Origin: Elusimicrobiota bacterium
Lineage (GTDB): Bacteria; Elusimicrobiota; Elusimicrobia; UBA1565; UBA9628
Direction of reading: 5' to 3'
Length of the DNA stretch: 64,000 nt
Assembly (NCBI GenBank): GCA_030696455.1
Contig: JAUYSH010000091.1
Location: forward strand, 1 to 64,000
Shown here: positions 61,570 through 64,000 of the stretch, piece after piece
Numbering within the stretch: the stretch's first letter is position 1
How the letters are laid out: every line of letters begins with the position of its first letter
Made by a program: the position numbers and the translations under genes
The notes under the pieces: model-generated
What the model saw: the letters and a program-made list of their open reading frames with translations, nothing else
What the model was told of the DNA's origin: nothing
The model's database searches: none

Positions 61570-64000
61570 CAGAGTTGTTTTTTTAACGCGTTCAAAGCCT
61601 GCAGCGCCTCGATCGGCGTCATCGTTTCCGGATTGATGAGCTTAAGCGTGCGTAAAACGGGATTCTCCTCGAACAAGGGCAGTTCCGGCGAGGCCGGCAC
61701 CTCACGGATGACCTTGCCGTTCAGACGCCCCGACCCCGACTCGTTCTCGAGCCCCGCCAGGATCTTCTGCGCCCGCGCGATCAGCTGCGCCGGCAGGCCG
61801 GCCAAAGCCGCGACGTGGATGCCGTAGGAGCGGTCCGCGGGGCCCTCGCCGATCTTGTGGAGGAACACGACCTCGGTGCGGCCCTCGGCGCCGGACCATT
61901 CCTTTACTTCCACGTTGCCGTTGACGACCCCGGGCAGGGATTTCGCCAGCTCGGTCAATTCGAAATAGTGGGTGGCGAAAAGCGTGCGGGGCCCTCGCGG
62001 GCCGTCCTTGTCGTCCGTTTCATAGGACGAATGCAGATGCTCGAGCACGGCCCAGGCGATCGAGATGCCGTCGAAGGTGGACGTGCCGCGGCCCACCTCG
62101 TCGAGGACGACGAGGGAGCGCGGCGTCGCCGCGCGCAGAATGTGGGACGTTTCCTTCATCTCGACCATGAAGGTCGAGTCGCCCTGCGCGAGGGCGTCCT
62201 GCGCGCCGATGCGCGTCAGGATCTTGTCGACGACGCCCACGCGCGCGGACTTCGCGGGAACGAAGGAGCCGATCTGCGCGAGCAAGGCGATCAGGGCGTT
62301 CTGGCGCAGATAGGTGGATTTGCCGGCCATGTTGGGGCCGGTGAGGATCAGGATCTGAGGGTCTCGGGAGTTCAACGTCAGCGAGTTCGCGACGAAGGTT
62401 CCCGAGGGCAGGAGCGCGGCCAGCACGGGGTGGCGGCCCTCGACGATCTCGAGGTCGTGCGAGAAGTCGACCTTGGGCTTGACGAAGTCGTGCATCGCCG
62501 CGACCGAGGCCAGGGACTGGAAGCCGTCGAGCTCGCTGAGCAGCTCGGCGAGGCGGATCAAGGCGAGCTGATAGCCGCAGGCCTCGTCGCGCAGCTCGGC
62601 GAAAAGGCGCGCCTCGAGGCGCAGCATCTTCTCTTCCGCCGAAAGGATCTTCGATTCGAGCTCCTTGAGCTCGGGCGTGACGTAGCGCTCGGCGTTGGTC
62701 AAGGTCTGCTTGCGCGTGTACGAAGCGGGGGCCTTGGCGCTCTGCCCTTTGCTGATCTCGATGTAGTAGCCGAACACCGAGTTGTAGCCGGCCTTGAGGC
62801 TCGAGATGCCGGTGGCCTTGCGCTCGCGCGCCTCGAGCTCGGCCAGCACCTGGTCGGAATCGGTCTTCAGGCGGCGCAGGACGTCGAGCTCGGCGTGGAA
62901 GCCCGGCCGGAACAGCCCGCCGTCGGAGAGCTTGACCGGAGGCTCGTCGACGAGGGCGGCGACGAGCTTGGCGCCGAGCGCCTCGAGCGACTTGGCCGTC
63001 TCGCGCAGGCCGGCGGCGAGGTCGGCCAGGCCGGAGGAGAATGCCGTCTCGGCGAGCCAGAGCTCGAGGGCGGGCAGGCGCGCCAGCGAGCGGCGCAGGG
63101 CGCCGAGGTCGCGGGGGGTGGCCGCGCGCGTGGCCAGGCGGCTCGTCACGCGGGGGAGATCGGCGACCTCCTGGAGGATCTTTCCCAGCGACTGACGGGC
63201 TTCCGGCTTATCGAGCAGATCCTCGACGCAATTCTGACGATGCTCGATCTCGCGCAGGTCGGTCGACGGGTGCAGCAGCCAATGCTTGAGCCGGCGGCTT
63301 CCCATCGGCGTGCGGCACTGGTCGAGCAGGCCCCACAGCGTGTGGCGCTTCTCGCCGCTGGCGGCCTCGACGAGCTCGAGGGTGCGGATCGCGGTCTCGT
63401 CGAGCTGCATCATCGCGCCGGCCTCGCGGTAGGCGGGCTCGGGCAGCTCGCGCAGTCGGAACTTCGCCTCGTCGACGTAGCGCCGCGCGGACAGGGCGGC
63501 GTTCAGGGCGAGGTGGTGGTTGCGCCAGATCGAGCCGGCGGCCCACGCCGGGGCGGCGCCGTCCTTGACCGGCTCGCGAACGGTGAGGCAGGCCTTCGCC
63601 GGCAGCACCGAGCGCAGCCACAGCGCGGAGGCGGCCTCGCCGGAGGCGAGGACCTCGGCCGGGCGCACGCGCGCGAGCAGGTCGTGGAGCTTGCGGTGGT
63701 CGCGGTCGTTGAGCGTCTGCGTCGCCCAGGACTCGCCGGTGGAGACGTCGAGGCACGCCGCGCCCCAGCCGACGAGGTCGTACTCGACGGCGATCAGGAA
63801 GTTGGTCGCGGCGGGGTCGAGGAGCTCATCCTCGACGACCGTGCCGGGCGTCACCACGCGCACCACGTCGCGCGCGACGAGCTTCTTGTCCTTGCTCGGC
63901 GCCTCGAGCTGCTCGGCGATCGCGACCTTGCGGCCCGCGCGCAGGAGCCGGGCGATGTAGTTCTGGGCGTTATGGAAGGGCACGCCGCACATCGGGTAGC
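61569..64000 (-). CDS. mutS: DNA mismatch repair protein MutS, 3' part (5' end outside window)
   Basis: About 810 residues visible; the frame is open to the right edge. Begins within the mismatch-binding domain (Y-P-M-C-G-V-P-F-H), then the connector and lever, and the ATPase with Walker A TGPNMAGKST, LVVLDEVGRGTSTFDG and ATHYFEL. Recognises mismatches and recruits MutL, encoded by the overlapping next gene. Confidence 0.97.
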   Translation of the reverse strand, partial: YPMCGVPFHNAQNYIARLLRAGRKVAIAEQLEAPSKDKKLVARDVVRVVTPGTVVEDELLDPAATNFLIAVEYDLVGWGAACLDVSTGESWATQTLNDRDHRKLHDLLARVRPAEVLASGEAASALWLRSVLPAKACLTVREPVKDGAAPAWAAGSIWRNHHLALNAALSARRYVDEAKFRLRELPEPAYREAGAMMQLDETAIRTLELVEAASGEKRHTLWGLLDQCRTPMGSRRLKHWLLHPSTDLREIEHRQNCVEDLLDKPEARQSLGKILQEVADLPRVTSRLATRAATPRDLGALRRSLARLPALELWLAETAFSSGLADLAAGLRETAKSLEALGAKLVAALVDEPPVKLSDGGLFRPGFHAELDVLRRLKTDSDQVLAELEARERKATGISSLKAGYNSVFGYYIEISKGQSAKAPASYTRKQTLTNAERYVTPELKELESKILSAEEKMLRLEARLFAELRDEACGYQLALIRLAELLSELDGFQSLASVAAMHDFVKPKVDFSHDLEIVEGRHPVLAALLPSGTFVANSLTLNSRDPQILILTGPNMAGKSTYLRQNALIALLAQIGSFVPAKSARVGVVDKILTRIGAQDALAQGDSTFMVEMKETSHILRAATPRSLVVLDEVGRGTSTFDGISIAWAVLEHLHSSYETDDKDGPRGPRTLFATHYFELTELAKSLPGVVNGNVEVKEWSGAEGRTEVVFLHKIGEGPADRSYGIHVAALAGLPAQLIARAQKILAGLENESGSGRLNGKVIREVPASPELPLFEENPVLRTLKLINPETMTPIEALQALNALKKQL

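Overview
The window is about 64 kb of very GC-rich bacterial DNA with dense, operon-like coding, many 4-bp ATGA/GTGA overlaps and almost no spacers. No rRNA, tRNA, CRISPR array, insertion sequence or integrase was seen. The gene set is bacterial (Rho, MutS/MutL, MoxR-Bat, ECF sigma, WecA/MraY-type transferase, QueC/QueE). Several exported proteins carry very long Ala/Pro/Ser-rich N-terminal regions with an F-D-G motif. From memory this style fits high-GC Elusimicrobiota, but the assignment is tentative because no marker gene is decisive here.

Layout. 1-4062: 3' end of rho with an Arg/Gly/Gln-rich insert, ridA, a membrane protein, and a two-component pair preceded by 10-bp-spaced CTGAC repeats. 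4321-16658: a 9.5-kb gene that appears to fuse a whole MoxR-Bat operon (BatD-, BatA-, BatC/TPR-, BatB- and DUF58-like parts) into one polypeptide, then a MoxR ATPase that itself begins with a signal peptide, then an exported metallophosphoesterase. 16659-20836: an accessory stretch with a small winged-helix protein, a YbjQ-like protein, a RhuM-family protein, and a GHKL ATPase plus STAS-like pair behind an operator-laden promoter. 20837-25432: a CPBP-protease/HtrA fusion, then a lower-GC pair made of an exported coiled-coil protein and an EF-G fragment that lacks the GTPase. 25522-36571: a surface-glycan locus (two GT2 enzymes, three polytopic GT-C-type enzymes, methyltransferase, epimerase, WecA-like transferase, FAD enzyme, lipoprotein). 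36568-40347: DEDDh exonuclease, queC-queE, and a PAS histidine kinase/response regulator pair. 40423-44570: a P1B metal ATPase, an ECF sigma factor with a Cys-rich tail, a YwiC-like protein and a small membrane protein. 44580-53350: a PLP sulfur-amino-acid enzyme, then a long reverse-strand operon joining four-subunit pyruvate:ferredoxin oxidoreductase, a transketolase, a two-subunit CoA-transferase and three Cys-rich mini-modules. 53860-59773: a CPAF-like S41 peptidase and small exported or membrane proteins (DUF3014, DUF2914). 59770-64000: mutL and the 3' part of mutS.

Shared themes. Many first genes have a -10-like hexamer 6-9 nt before the start codon, which predicts leaderless mRNAs. Three copies of a perfect 22-bp palindrome, core CTGTTTCCGGAAACAG, lie just after gene ends. 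The best candidates for undescribed biology are the Bat polyprotein with its exported MoxR, the F-D-G leader proteins, the GHKL/STAS-like module, the GTPase-less EF-G pair, and the POR-transketolase-CoA-transferase operon.
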